Origin: Paenibacillus herberti
GTDB lineage: Bacteria; Bacillota; Bacilli; Paenibacillales; Paenibacillaceae
DNA: 64,000 nucleotides
Direction: 5' to 3'
NCBI RefSeq assembly: GCF_002233675.1
Contig: NZ_NMUQ01000002.1
Location: 269,629-333,628 of the forward strand
A model generated the notes under the pieces. That model ran no database searches. It saw nothing but the letters and a program-made list of their open reading frames with translations, and had not been told where the DNA came from. How positions within the stretch are numbered: position 1 is the first letter of the stretch; each line of letters opens with the position of its first letter. Position numbers and translations under genes: made by a program. This document shows positions 15,824-25,067 of the stretch, piece after piece.

Positions 15824-15958
15824 CTAACGGAACTCAGAGAGCTTATTCCCCATCAAACACGGGTTCAAGCCAGCTAACGAAACTGAGAAGCGTTATTGAG
15901 GTCAGAAATGATGATATTCCCAAGAAAATGCCGAAATAGCGTCTCTCAGTTTCGTTAC
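15824..15958. repeat. MITE-like inverted-repeat element, copy 1
   Basis: Three copies of a motif of about 26 bp, close to CTAACGAAACTGAGAGAGC plus TTATTCC: direct at 15824-15851 and 15874-15898, and inverted at 15933-15958. The outer pair forms terminal inverted repeats of a 135-bp element, and the inner direct/inverted pair can fold back. Three degenerate 11-bp repeats (GAGGTGCATTG type) follow to about 16003. The region 15753-16105 shows no gene. The same motif recurs at 28854 and 29481. Confidence 0.6.
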
Positions 15959-16105
15959 GCATGGAGATGCATTTGAGGTGCATTGAAGGTGCATTGGAGA
16001 TGCAAAAGTCCCCCGCATTGCTTCCCACTTTCGCTACGTAAGGCCAGTCAGGAATTCCTGGTCGGCCTTAAAAATTTGTGAGAGCCCCCGATCAAAAGAG
16101 AGAGC

Positions 16106-17080
16106 TTACCAAGCGTAAGCGCTAGGGGCTTCGCCGCCCGGTCCAGGGAAAATTTCGTCGATGCGCTTCAGCGCGCTCTCGTCCAGCTTAATCTCCACAG
16201 CGCGCAGCGAGCGCTCGAATTGCTCCAGCGTGCGAACGCCGATGATCGGCGCGGTTACAGCAGGCTGATGCAGCAGCCATGCTAAGGAGACCAGATCCTC
16301 CGTCTCGCCAAGTTCATCGCAGAGCTTCCCGTACTGCTCCAGTTGCTCCCAGTGTTTCTCCCAGCGCTGATCGCCACTGCGACTGCCAGCATCGCCGCGA
16401 CGGATATTGCCAGAGAGCGAACCTCCGTCAAGCGGACTCCACGGAATGACCCCGATACCATGCGCCTGCGCCGAAGGCAGCACCTCCAGCTCAGGCAGGC
16501 GGGTCAGCAAATTATATTTATGCTGCTCCGACACGAGGCCGAGTAGACCGCGCGCTTTGGCCTCGCCCTGGGCTACAGCCAGATCCCAGCCGGCAAAGTT
16601 GCTGGCGCCGACATAACCGATCTTGCCCTGCATTTGCAGATGGCTGAAAGAATTCCATAACTCGTCCCATCCGACGCTGCGATCCACATGATGCATCTGA
16701 TACAGCTCAATATGGTCGGTCTGCAGGCGACGCAGCGAGTCCTCTAGATGACGGCGGATTTTGTAAGACGATAAGCCGGGCTGATGATTAGGCCCATCCA
16801 CGTTATTATGCATATCTCCATAAACCTTGGTGGCGAGTACAGTGCGCTCCCGACGGTTTTCACCTTGAGCAAACCAGCGCCCAATGATCTCCTCGGTCAG
16901 ACCGGCATTCTCCCTCCAACCGTAAATGTTGGCCGTATCAAAAAAGGTAATGCCGGCGTCGAGCGCCGCATCCATAATGGCAAAAGCTTCTTTTTCCTCC
17001 GTGCTGACTCCGAAATTCATCGTGCCAAGGCAAAGGCGGCTAACCTGCAATCCTGAGCGTCCAAGCTTTGTGTACTCCAT
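16106..17080 (-). CDS. Aldo/keto reductase
   Basis: A 324-residue NADPH-dependent oxidoreductase of the AKR superfamily, TIM barrel fold, cytosolic. The catalytic tetrad is visible: Asp48 and Tyr53 in FFDTANIYGW, Lys85 in LATKVYG, and His in YQMHHVD near 130. The cofactor segments ASNFAGWDL and the C-terminal GVRTLEQFERSL (phosphate binding) are present. The substrate is unknown. The ATG at 17080 follows AAGGAG. It is a single gene, divergent from the glycosyltransferase operon. A perfect-looking hairpin at about 16041-16070 (AAGGCC/GGCCTT with CAGGAATTCCTG inside) lies downstream but lacks a T run. Confidence 0.92.
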   Translation of the reverse strand: MEYTKLGRSGLQVSRLCLGTMNFGVSTEEKEAFAIMDAALDAGITFFDTANIYGWRENAGLTEEIIGRWFAQGENRRERTVLATKVYGDMHNNVDGPNHQPGLSSYKIRRHLEDSLRRLQTDHIELYQMHHVDRSVGWDELWNSFSHLQMQGKIGYVGASNFAGWDLAVAQGEAKARGLLGLVSEQHKYNLLTRLPELEVLPSAQAHGIGVIPWSPLDGGSLSGNIRRGDAGSRSGDQRWEKHWEQLEQYGKLCDELGETEDLVSLAWLLHQPAVTAPIIGVRTLEQFERSLRAVEIKLDESALKRIDEIFPGPGGEAPSAYAW

Positions 17081-17292
17081 AATCGATTCAATCTCCTTCC
17101 GCAGCTAGAGGATGAATAACGATTCAAGTATACCTCTGACTTCTGAACGTTGACAAAAAAAACTCCTTTAGAAATCGATAATCTCCCGCTAATAGAGGAA
17201 GTCTAAACTATTAGGCAACGAAGGAACTGCCGGCAAGCCAGCATAACAGCTGTACTAGCCATAGGCAGAGCCGACTTAAGGAGGTTACATCG

Positions 17293-18585
17293 TTGAAGCT
17301 TCTCACCCGATCCATCGAGCAAGCCTCGCCAGTCCTTCCTGCTCCCGTCTCTTCGCCGGATGGCGGCAGCCTTGAACTTGGGCGCCAGCCAAAGCTGATG
17401 ATTCTGTACGCTTCCTACGGGGAAGGCCATCTTCAAGCAGCCAAGGCCATTCGTGATTCCCTCGTTCAACGCGGCATCCACCGCACGGTGCTCGTCGATC
17501 TGATGGCGGAGGCGCATCCTTTACTGAATGAGCTTACTCGCAAAATCTACCGCACCAGCTACACGATCCTGCCAGGCGTTTACGGCTGGGTATACGATCT
17601 GACCCGTCCCATGAAATCGAATACGCTTTTTGCGGCTTGGCTGCATTCCTTTGGCCGTTCCAAGCTGCGGAAGCTGCTCCAGCAGGAACAGCCAGATGTG
17701 CTGCTCCATACGTTCCCGATATTTGCTGGCCCCGCTTCCCGGGGACTTTTCCGGCCACCGTTAACCGGTGCGGTCGTTACGGACTACGATTTGCACCGAC
17801 GCTGGGTACATCCCGGCATTGACCGATATTATGTCGCTACCGACGATATGCAGGCAGAGATGAGGGACGCAGGTATCGCACCAGAACGGATCTGTGTGAC
17901 CGGCATCCCCGTCCGGCAAGGTTTTGAAAAATGCCATCAACATAGCGATCGCGAGCAGTTACTCCGATATGACCTTGATCCCACCCTGCCGCTCGTGCTC
18001 ATCATGGGCGGCGGCTCCGGGATTATGAACGGCATCACCGCTGCCTGCTCGCTGCTGCTGCAGCAGCCAGATCTGCAAATCGCCCTCGTATGCGGCCGTA
18101 ACGAAGCATTCGCCAGCGAAACCCGGCGCCATTTCCATACCCATCCGGCAGGGGATCGGCTTCATGTATTCGGCTACGTAGACGCCCTGCATGAGCTCAT
18201 GCAGCTGGCCTCCTGCCTGGTGACAAAGCCCGGTGGACTGACTCTGGCGGAAGGACTAGCCGCGGGCGTGCCGCTCGTTCTGTATCGTCCCATGCCCGGC
18301 CAGGAGCGGCGGAACGCAGATTTCTTAATTCAAAAAGACGTCGCAGCTGCCGCCGGCACTCCTGCCGAGTTGGCGGACGAGATCTTGAAACTCTTCGCTG
18401 ATCCAGAACGTTTAAGAGAAAGATCGCATCGACAGATGGAACTTGGCAAAGCAGACGGAGCCATCCGGATCGCCGATGATTTGCTACAGCGGTTGTTCGG
18501 GTATACGGATAGTGAATACCATTTTTCTCCTAGCTTCGATCAAGGAGGACATATGGATGAACTTTATCCCGAAGCGCTCCGGTAA
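17293..18585 (+). CDS. UgtP/MGDG-synthase-like glycosyltransferase
   Basis: A 430-residue family GT28 enzyme with the MGDG-synthase N-terminal fold, the family of the processive diacylglycerol glucosyltransferase UgtP that makes membrane glycolipids and the lipoteichoic acid anchor. It shows the N-terminal LMILYASYGEGHLQAAKAI acceptor block near residue 35, the GGGSGIMNG loop near 250 and the donor-site KPGGLTLAEGLAAGVPLVL near 320. There is no membrane segment, so peripheral membrane attachment is expected. The TTG at 17293 follows a near-perfect AAGGAGG at ideal distance. Its 3' end overlaps the MFS gene by 29 bp. It differs enough from UgtP that the sugar added cannot be stated. Confidence 0.87.
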   Translation: MKLLTRSIEQASPVLPAPVSSPDGGSLELGRQPKLMILYASYGEGHLQAAKAIRDSLVQRGIHRTVLVDLMAEAHPLLNELTRKIYRTSYTILPGVYGWVYDLTRPMKSNTLFAAWLHSFGRSKLRKLLQQEQPDVLLHTFPIFAGPASRGLFRPPLTGAVVTDYDLHRRWVHPGIDRYYVATDDMQAEMRDAGIAPERICVTGIPVRQGFEKCHQHSDREQLLRYDLDPTLPLVLIMGGGSGIMNGITAACSLLLQQPDLQIALVCGRNEAFASETRRHFHTHPAGDRLHVFGYVDALHELMQLASCLVTKPGGLTLAEGLAAGVPLVLYRPMPGQERRNADFLIQKDVAAAAGTPAELADEILKLFADPERLRERSHRQMELGKADGAIRIADDLLQRLFGYTDSEYHFSPSFDQGGHMDELYPEALR

Positions 18586-19756
18586 CTCTCAAATCCCACT
18601 GTTTGCCATCATCTTGCTGCTCGTTGAATTTGTTCGAGGAGCGGCGCTCGTCAGCTTTTTGCCGTTATACGGCACCAATACACTTGGGCTGACGCTAGAC
18701 GTAGTAGGTGCCGCGATTACGGCGCATTATTTGACCGATACTGTACTTAAGATGGGCATTGGTTATTTGCTCGATCGATTCTCGATCCGTCTCGTCGTTC
18801 TTGTAGGGTTGTTAGCTTCTCTGGCCGGGATCCTGCTGCTTCCTCTAGCGCATACTCCGTGGGTATTCATCTCAGCGGCGGCGCTATACGGCGTCGGAAT
18901 TTCGCCGATCTGGATCGTCTGCCTCACAGGAGTAAAAGAAGATAAACGCGCGACCCAGATGGGCACTCTGTATACGATCTGGTTGGGCGGCCTCGGTGCA
19001 GGGCCGATCGTCTGCAATATCGTGCTCGATTACAGCAACCGCGCCGCTTATCTCATGTTGCTTGTCAGCATACTAGCTGCTTTGGCGCTAGCCTTGTTCA
19101 TCAGCGGCCGGAACAACACGGCCGACGTTCAGCATGTCCCGCTGCGGGAGCAGCTTCCCGTACTCAAGGAGCGAATCCATGCATTGCGCCTGCTTTTGCC
19201 AGGCATGGTACTGCAAACTGCTGTAGCCGGCATGCTCGTCACCGTATTGCCTACCTTCGTTACGGATAAACTCGCGCTGTCCGGTGCGCAGTACTCGCTG
19301 CTGTTGGCCGCAGGCGGAGTGCTGACGCTCAGCGGCCTCATGCCGTTCGGCAAGCTGTCCGACAAGCTCAGTCATCATCGCCGCTGGTTCCTTGTCACAG
19401 GCTTTTTTGCCGTAGCAGCAACGCTTTATGCGCTGGCCTCCACGGACAGCTTTGCCGTATGCATTGCGCTTGCTGCGCTGCTCGGCTTTTCCTATGCCGC
19501 CGTACTGCCAGCGTGGAATGCGCTGCTGGCAGCGTTTGTCCCACCTAGCCAAAAAGGGCTGGGATGGGGTATGCTGAGCACGGTAGAAGGTATCGGCGCG
19601 ATGATCGGCCCCGTTGTCGGTGGTGTTATCGCTACCTGGCGGGGAGAGCCCTTTGTCGTCTGGCTCAGCGCCTTGCTATTCGGCATCATCGGGCTGTGTT
19701 ACTGCTTCCTTCCTTTGGCGGAAGCGTCAAGCAGTCGGACTAAATTATCGAGATAG
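18557..19756 (+). CDS. MFS transporter in the glycolipid operon
   Basis: A 399-residue major facilitator with about 12 membrane segments. The MFS loop motif GYLLDRFSIR lies between segments 2 and 3 and GKLSDKLSHHRR between 8 and 9. The ATG at 18557 follows AAGGAGGACATATGG, and this ribosome site lies inside the end of the glycosyltransferase gene, so the two are coupled. Position between a glycolipid glycosyltransferase and a TVP38-type protein suggests a lipid- or envelope-related substrate, possibly a lipid flippase role. This is inference from context only. Confidence 0.85.
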   Translation: MNFIPKRSGNSQIPLFAIILLLVEFVRGAALVSFLPLYGTNTLGLTLDVVGAAITAHYLTDTVLKMGIGYLLDRFSIRLVVLVGLLASLAGILLLPLAHTPWVFISAAALYGVGISPIWIVCLTGVKEDKRATQMGTLYTIWLGGLGAGPIVCNIVLDYSNRAAYLMLLVSILAALALALFISGRNNTADVQHVPLREQLPVLKERIHALRLLLPGMVLQTAVAGMLVTVLPTFVTDKLALSGAQYSLLLAAGGVLTLSGLMPFGKLSDKLSHHRRWFLVTGFFAVAATLYALASTDSFAVCIALAALLGFSYAAVLPAWNALLAAFVPPSQKGLGWGMLSTVEGIGAMIGPVVGGVIATWRGEPFVVWLSALLFGIIGLCYCFLPLAEASSSRTKLSR

Positions 19757-19773
19757 GTTGTGAGCTTGCTCTC

Positions 19774-20373
19774 ATGAATACTCTTCATGAATGGATGAGT
19801 GAAATCAAGTCAATGGATCTGCAGCAGTTGGAGCAGATGCTTCAGAAATTTTCCAATTATGGGCCACTGCCCGGCATTCTGTTGCCTTTTTCGGAAGCGT
19901 TTCTGCCCTTCCTGCCGCTGTTTTTATTCATCGCGGCTAACGCCAACATTTATGGACTCGGATTCGGCTTTCTTTTTTCCTGGATCGGCGTTTGCGCGGG
20001 CTCCCTCTGCATGTTCGGACTGGCTCGTACTTTCGGATCGGGTCTTGGCATGTGGCTGGAGCGGCGCTTCCCACGGGCCGGCAAATTTTTGGATTGGCTG
20101 GAGCGCCGGGGCTTTACACCCGTGTTCTTGCTCAGCTGTTTCCCTTTTTCACCATCCGTACTCGTAAATCTCGCTTCCGGACTTAGCTCGCTCCCCTTCC
20201 GTACGTACCTAATGGCCTTACTGCTTGGTAAAGCAGTCATGATCTTCATCATCTCGCTGCTCAGCTTCAATATCGGTGAACTCGCCCCTTGGCGCATCGC
20301 TCTAGCCGCTGTTGTCGTTGTGCTGATGTGGCTCGGCGGTAAAAAGCTTGAGACGCGCTACTTAGCCAAATAA
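19774..20373 (+). CDS. TVP38/TMEM64 (VTT-domain) membrane protein
   Basis: A 199-residue membrane protein with five to six hydrophobic segments and the VTT/DedA-like core (PFLPLFLFIAANANIYG, then the amphipathic FSWIGVCAGSLCMFGLAR, and FLLSCFPFSPSVLVNLASG near 115-135). Family members are linked to lipid scrambling or transport across membranes. It starts 17 bp after the MFS stop and completes the three-gene operon. The ribosome site is weak (GGTTGTGAG), so coupling to the gene before it is likely. Confidence 0.85.
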   Translation: MNTLHEWMSEIKSMDLQQLEQMLQKFSNYGPLPGILLPFSEAFLPFLPLFLFIAANANIYGLGFGFLFSWIGVCAGSLCMFGLARTFGSGLGMWLERRFPRAGKFLDWLERRGFTPVFLLSCFPFSPSVLVNLASGLSSLPFRTYLMALLLGKAVMIFIISLLSFNIGELAPWRIALAAVVVVLMWLGGKKLETRYLAK

Positions 20374-20554
20374 CGCCCTTCTAATGCTTCCTCAGCAGTC
20401 TTGTCATCGGACAAGCCGCTGGCGAGGCATTTTTCAATTCTTTTCGCCGCTCCAATCGCGTTGCCGATTATTGCCTTATCTATGGGTTCATAGTACCGCC
20501 TGACCTGCGGCACACTGTTAAGGTAGTCGAAACAAGGGAATAGGAGGAGATCTC

Positions 20555-20851
20555 ATGAGCGACAACCCAACTCACAATGAAATGGAACCCGTCTCGGGGG
20601 AGCATGTCGAGGTGGACGGCGTTTATACGAACCAGTGGGGACGCGAGGAAAAATTGCAGCGCGGCGATGTTTTTCCTGCTGATCCGATGTGGGGCTCGAC
20701 GGAATGGAAGCTGACCGAGCTGGAATTCAGCAACCATCATGCCGGGCATACCGATCCCCGGAGGATTCCGCATGATAGCGCGAACGATCCTGAGAACCAT
20801 CTTCAGCACCCCCGCCGCCATACTCACAAAGAGCATCGGGGAGACAAATAG
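20555..20851 (+). CDS. YjzC-like small soluble protein of unknown function
   Basis: A 98-residue hydrophilic protein with a strong AGGAGGAGATCTC ribosome site. The segment SGEHVEVDGVYTNQWGREEK, followed by LQRGDVFPAD and TEWKL, has the order GVY...G..L..G..FP...W.L that I associate with the YjzC family of small Bacillus proteins. The tail is His-rich (HHAGH, HLQHPRRHTHKEH), which could bind metal. No function is known. A bidirectional terminator follows. The 180 bp before it (20374-20554) hold no further gene. Confidence 0.7.
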   Translation: MSDNPTHNEMEPVSGEHVEVDGVYTNQWGREEKLQRGDVFPADPMWGSTEWKLTELEFSNHHAGHTDPRRIPHDSANDPENHLQHPRRHTHKEHRGDK

Positions 20852-20864
20852 GTTTTTCAGCAGC

Positions 20865-20906
20865 AAAAAGGTGTACCCCGCTTCAAGCGCAGGGTACACC
20901 TTTTTT
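20865..20906. terminator. Bidirectional terminator
   Basis: A stem AAAAGGTGTACCC/GGGTACACCTTTTTT flanks a 13-nt loop that can itself pair (CGCTT/AAGCG). It serves the small YjzC-like gene (+) and the ArAE-type gene (-). Confidence 0.88.
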
Positions 20907-20971
20907 CGTTTGGGATGGTGATGAAGGCCTCGCCAATTCAGCATTCACTGGACGGGGCGAATAGCCCTGAA

Positions 20972-22039
20972 CTAGTCCTTACTCTTCATCGGGAAAATCT
21001 GCCACTTGCGGCTAGCATCCTCTGCTTCGCGATTTTGCACTTGCTCGATAAGCTTCTCAAGCCGGCGTAGATGGTATCCGTATTCGAACAACGCCGAAGC
21101 GACAAATACGAGCCTGCGATGCTCATCTGGATTTTCTTTCAAATAGTCCGTCAACTGGCGCGCCAAGCTTGTGCCTGTAATGGCATCGTCCTGGATGAAC
21201 GAGCCGGGCTTGATTTTGTCGTCCAGCTTGAGCAACAGAAACTCGTGATACTTGGTCAGCTCTTCGATCTGCGAGTCTAGACGATTTGCCCACGCCTCTG
21301 CACCCGGCGAAGAGAAATAATGCTCCTCGATTACCTCGAGCAAGTCAGCACCCTTGTTCACAGCGCGGATAAGCTGCTTGGCCAGCAGCAGTTGTCTGGC
21401 ACGTTCTGCACGGCGCGCGGCGCGGAAGCTGCGTTCCTCTTCCAACACCTTGAAGCGCTCCTCCAGCCTGCCAATTATGCCGTGCAGTTTGTCTTTTTCC
21501 TGTTTGTACACCTGCTCCTTCATCTCGTCCGAGATAGAGGTACGAAGCAGCAGCGACAGCTGCGTGTAGCTTTCCAGAACCAGATCATGGAACTGCTTGC
21601 GCGGACTTGGAGGGAAAATCAGTACATTAACCGCGAAAGCTGCGCCCATACCGGTCAGCACCTGCAGAAAGCGTTCAACGGCAAACATCCAGCCCGTGGA
21701 ATTCGCCTCCATCACCGCTACGACGGTAACGAGGGTCAATCCAACCGTTGCTTCCATTTTCAGCTTGATGCTGATCAAAATGACTGCGATACACACAATG
21801 CCGACCGTAATCGGCGAGCTGCCGATCAATTGCACCGCGCCTAGCGCGATGGCCGCTCCCAGCAGATTCGTCTGGAATTGCTCACTTATCTGCTGCCAAG
21901 AGCGGAAGATGGACGGCTGCAGCGTAAAGATGGCCGATACCGCGGGCAGGAGCGGATTGGCAAAGCCGATCAGCCCGCTAAGATAGATGGCCAGTGCCAC
22001 GGCCATGCCTGTTTTCAGTACGCGGGCGCCAATGGTCAT
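20972..22039 (-). CDS. Aromatic acid exporter (ArAE/FUSC) family membrane protein
   Basis: A 355-residue protein with an N-terminal membrane half (six segments within about residues 8-150, including SGLIGFANPLLPAVSAIFTL) and a soluble, helical C-terminal half rich in Glu, Arg and Leu. The family includes FUSC and DUF939-type proteins, some of which export aromatic acids. The substrate here is unknown. AGGAGGACCCGCAAC precedes the ATG at 22039. It is monocistronic and followed by a terminator shared with the opposing gene. Confidence 0.83.
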   Translation of the reverse strand: MTIGARVLKTGMAVALAIYLSGLIGFANPLLPAVSAIFTLQPSIFRSWQQISEQFQTNLLGAAIALGAVQLIGSSPITVGIVCIAVILISIKLKMEATVGLTLVTVVAVMEANSTGWMFAVERFLQVLTGMGAAFAVNVLIFPPSPRKQFHDLVLESYTQLSLLLRTSISDEMKEQVYKQEKDKLHGIIGRLEERFKVLEEERSFRAARRAERARQLLLAKQLIRAVNKGADLLEVIEEHYFSSPGAEAWANRLDSQIEELTKYHEFLLLKLDDKIKPGSFIQDDAITGTSLARQLTDYLKENPDEHRRLVFVASALFEYGYHLRRLEKLIEQVQNREAEDASRKWQIFPMKSKD

Positions 22040-22169
22040 GTTGCGGGTCCTCCTTTTTCTCGGGGAACGGTGCTTGGGTTCAAGTTCAACAAGCCGTCAT
22101 ACCGTTTACTTACCCCGACCGTCCCCACTCTATACCTTTTGCAGGACCAGCCATGTTCAAGGGCCGTGC

Positions 22170-23987
22170 TCAGCCGATCGACGCATTCTCTCCAGACGCT
22201 CCCTTGAAGTCGCTTCTAGCGCTATGATTACGATAAGGAAGCTGGATTTCGAAAGTTGTTCCCGTTCCGAGCTTGCTTTCCACCCGAATTCGGCCCTTGT
22301 GATTGTCCACAATTTTATAGGATACCATAAGTCCGAGTCCAGTGCCCTTGTCTTTGGTCGTATAGAAGGGCTGACCTATCTTGGCCAGCTGTTCCTCCTC
22401 GATGCCCGGCCCCATATCCGTTACGGAGATCAGCACTTCTTCCCCCTCGCGGCGCAGAACAATCTCGATCTCGCCGCCATCCTGCATGACCTCAATGCCA
22501 TTTTTCAGTACATTAATGAACACTTGCTTGATCTGCGAATCCACTCCATAGATCCAAAGCGGCTCCTCTCCGTAGTCCACCTTGACCACAATGCCGTAAA
22601 GCGCCGCCTGCGACTCCAGCAACAGTACCGTATCCAGCATCATGCAACGTGCGTCGGCAATATCCATCTCGTACACCTGAGGCTTTGAAAGCATCAACAA
22701 CTCGCTGACGATCGTTTCGACCCGGTTGAGCTCGGACTTCATAATGTCATAATAACCGGAAGCCGATGTTCGGCCGCTCGCAATCAGTTGAAGGAAGCCT
22801 TTGAGCGAGGTCAGCGGGTTGCGGATCTCATGGGCGATGCCAGCAGCAAGCTGGCCTGCTACGTACAGTTTCTCGGAATTGATGAGCAGTTCCTCATTCT
22901 TTTTGCGCTCACTAATGTCCCGGATGATGACGACGACAGACTTGCCGGCAAAGGTCGATTCGGAAAGAATCAGCTCCGTGTTGATCAGCTTCCCCGTTCG
23001 CGTCACCCAGTCCAGCTCAATCGCAGGCCCGTCCTCACAACCGGTTTTTTTAATCGATTTATAGGCTTGATGACGCTGGAGGTGAAGATTCAATCTCTCC
23101 TTGTGGTCTGGGTGAAGGAATTCAAAGATGGAGCGGCCGACCATATGGGATTCTTCCGTAATCTCGAACATTCGCAGACCCGAACGATTGACGAACTCCC
23201 AGGAGGTACCGCTGATGACGGCGATCATGTCGATGGAGTTTTCCACGAGCAGGCGGTAGCGTTCATTGATCAGGCCATATCGGCGGTCGGCAATCCACGT
23301 GACGATACTGAAGGAGATAATGATAATGATGGCCGAACCCATTAGCAGCCCCATCAACAGCATGTAATCGTCAAGCCGGTAATCTTCCATGCTCAGCGAT
23401 GAATAAAATTGAGTACCAGCAATCATCAATAGATGCATCGCCAGAGCTCCTACCGCGATCAGCAGACAGCTTAGCAGTCTGAAGCGATCTGCATGTTTTT
23501 GGTAAAGGAAAAAGGCCGCGAATGAAGGTCCAAGAAAACAAAGGAACGCGGAGCCGGCATAAAACGGATCGAGCTGAAGATGATTAGCCGAATGGCTAAG
23601 CATGCATAAGAAATGAAGCATAACAGCCCCGCTAGTCAGCAGCAATGCAGCCGACAGCTGCCGAATCATAGAAGGATTCTCCCGCCTTCCGATCAGTAGC
23701 GTTAAGGCAAAATAAGTAGATCCTCCCGATAGAAACAGCGGGACGATCATTTGGGTGCCGGTTACAATAACGGCAACATCATGATAAGCAAGCATGCTCA
23801 CGGAATGCATGGACCAAGCGCCTACCGCAAATACCGTTGAAGCTCCCATCAACCAATAAACCCGGTGCGACCGGGACTTTTTAAAACGAGCGATCATGCT
23901 GAACATCACATAGGAGGCGAGCGCAGCGATAATAAGCGCAAGCACAAGATATAAGGCATGGTCAATGGTTCGAAATGGGATCATCAT
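22170..23987 (-). CDS. Sporulation-type sensor histidine kinase with degenerate MHYT sensor and PAS
   Basis: A 605-residue membrane kinase. Seven hydrophobic segments (residues 10-232) carry three MHYT-like marks in degenerate form: SMHSVSM (59-65), MLHFLCM (123-129) and AMHLLM (183-188). A PAS domain (about 245-362) follows, then HisKA with His386 in AGIAHEIRNPL and a HATPase with N, G1 and G2 boxes (NVLKNGIEVM, DMGPGIEEE, GTGLGLMV). The H-box context EKLYVAGQLAAGIAHEIRNP is typical of kinases that feed the Spo0F phosphorelay. No response regulator gene is adjacent, which agrees with an orphan phosphorelay kinase. CGGAGG precedes the ATG at 23987. The signal sensed is unknown. MHYT domains have been proposed to bind copper and sense gases. 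Confidence 0.87.
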   Translation of the reverse strand: MMIPFRTIDHALYLVLALIIAALASYVMFSMIARFKKSRSHRVYWLMGASTVFAVGAWSMHSVSMLAYHDVAVIVTGTQMIVPLFLSGGSTYFALTLLIGRRENPSMIRQLSAALLLTSGAVMLHFLCMLSHSANHLQLDPFYAGSAFLCFLGPSFAAFFLYQKHADRFRLLSCLLIAVGALAMHLLMIAGTQFYSSLSMEDYRLDDYMLLMGLLMGSAIIIIISFSIVTWIADRRYGLINERYRLLVENSIDMIAVISGTSWEFVNRSGLRMFEITEESHMVGRSIFEFLHPDHKERLNLHLQRHQAYKSIKKTGCEDGPAIELDWVTRTGKLINTELILSESTFAGKSVVVIIRDISERKKNEELLINSEKLYVAGQLAAGIAHEIRNPLTSLKGFLQLIASGRTSASGYYDIMKSELNRVETIVSELLMLSKPQVYEMDIADARCMMLDTVLLLESQAALYGIVVKVDYGEEPLWIYGVDSQIKQVFINVLKNGIEVMQDGGEIEIVLRREGEEVLISVTDMGPGIEEEQLAKIGQPFYTTKDKGTGLGLMVSYKIVDNHKGRIRVESKLGTGTTFEIQLPYRNHSARSDFKGASGENASIG

Positions 23988-24265
23988 GAGGCCTCCGAAT
24001 CTCTCTTGCTGTGGTGGCTATTCCCCGTACCCTTTACGGGCTTTCCACAAATTCGACGGCAGGAAGAAAAATCCTTTGAGTTACTTTTCATTAAAATGAA
24101 TTTTTATGCATCGTGGAGCATGCTGCCTAGAGTTGATTGCTGATAGACGGCAAGCGCCATGGAACGCCATCCAAGCTTTGTCGCAGACTCCGCACAGCCT
24201 AAGGTACAATGGAGACGGTAGGTGTTGAACAAGCATCGTTTCATATCGGAGGCGAAAATAACCTA

Positions 24266-24934
24266 GTGGAGATGTTCGATGTATACGACGAGAATTGGCA
24301 ACCGGCAGGCATCGCATCCCGAGAGGATACTCACCGGCTAGGGCTGCGGCATCGTGCTTTTCATTGCTGGCTCATAAACTGCAGCTCCGGTCAGCCAAAC
24401 GTCCGGTTCCAAAAACGCCAAATAGGCAAGGATACTTATCCCGACTACCTGGATATTACTGCCGCTGGCCATCTGACTGCAGGTGAAGAGGTCTATGACG
24501 CCATGCGCGAGATTGAGGAGGAGCTAGGCATCTCTGCTATTTTCGATGAGCTTATCCCTCTAGGGTGGCATGAGAAAAGAGCAACTGGCATTGCCGGCGG
24601 TAAGCCGTTTATCGATCATGAGCGGAGCGATGTATTCGCCTTACACTGCGATCTTCCTCTGCTCCAGCATCGACTTCAGCGGGAAGAAGTTTCGGGAATT
24701 TATGAAGCTCCTCTGGAGGACCTGATCCGGCTGTTCGAAGACAAAGTGGACATCATTGAAGCGAGCGGAGCCGAATGGGGGAACGATGCTTCTGGTTTCA
24801 AGGCAAGCGGGACAATCGCTGGAACTACTACAGGGCTTGTACCCGTTCGGCTCAAAATACAGGCCAAAGACTTCATCCCCAGAGAGCAGGACTATTACGC
24901 CGAGTTATTTCGTCGACTGCTTGAGCTCGCTTAG
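24266..24934 (+). CDS. NUDIX hydrolase (IPP-isomerase-like subfamily)
   Basis: About 222 residues. The start of the family (EMFDVYDENWQPAG) and the Nudix box GHLTAGEEVYDAMREIEEEL are clear. The box is one residue shorter than the canonical spacing but keeps REIEEELGI for metal binding. This subfamily resembles the Nudix part of isopentenyl-diphosphate isomerases, but its substrate is not established. The GTG at 24266 was chosen because GGAGGCG lies upstream and homology starts there. An ATG 57 bp earlier is an alternative. It is monocistronic, ending before a long hairpin. Confidence 0.82.
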   Translation: MEMFDVYDENWQPAGIASREDTHRLGLRHRAFHCWLINCSSGQPNVRFQKRQIGKDTYPDYLDITAAGHLTAGEEVYDAMREIEEELGISAIFDELIPLGWHEKRATGIAGGKPFIDHERSDVFALHCDLPLLQHRLQREEVSGIYEAPLEDLIRLFEDKVDIIEASGAEWGNDASGFKASGTIAGTTTGLVPVRLKIQAKDFIPREQDYYAELFRRLLELA

Positions 24935-24972
24935 GCGAGCTATCAGTCGGAGCTATGCGCCGGCTGACAAAT

Positions 24973-25025
24973 ACAAAGCGACTCATCCGTCTCCAGCTTC
25001 ATAGGAGACGGATGAGCCGCTTTGT
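24973..25025. terminator. Long perfect hairpin between convergent genes
   Basis: ACAAAGCG-ACTCATCCGTCTCC pairs with its complement at 25004-25025 around a 9-nt loop. The flanking ACAAA/TTTGT gives only a short T run on each strand. Its position between convergent genes suggests a bidirectional terminator. Confidence 0.65.
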
Positions 25026-25067
25026 CGGCGGGCTGCGGCGGGCGAAGCTCCTCCGCCTGCGCAGCTG

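Noticed and set aside
16041..16070. Hairpin AAGGCC...GGCCTT as the terminator of the first aldo/keto reductase
   Set aside because: The stem is good, but no T run follows it on the minus strand, so it was only mentioned under the gene.
17149..17180. TTGACA at 17149 as a promoter for the glycosyltransferase operon
   Set aside because: The nearest -10-like GATAAT is 21 bp away, too far for a sigma-A promoter.
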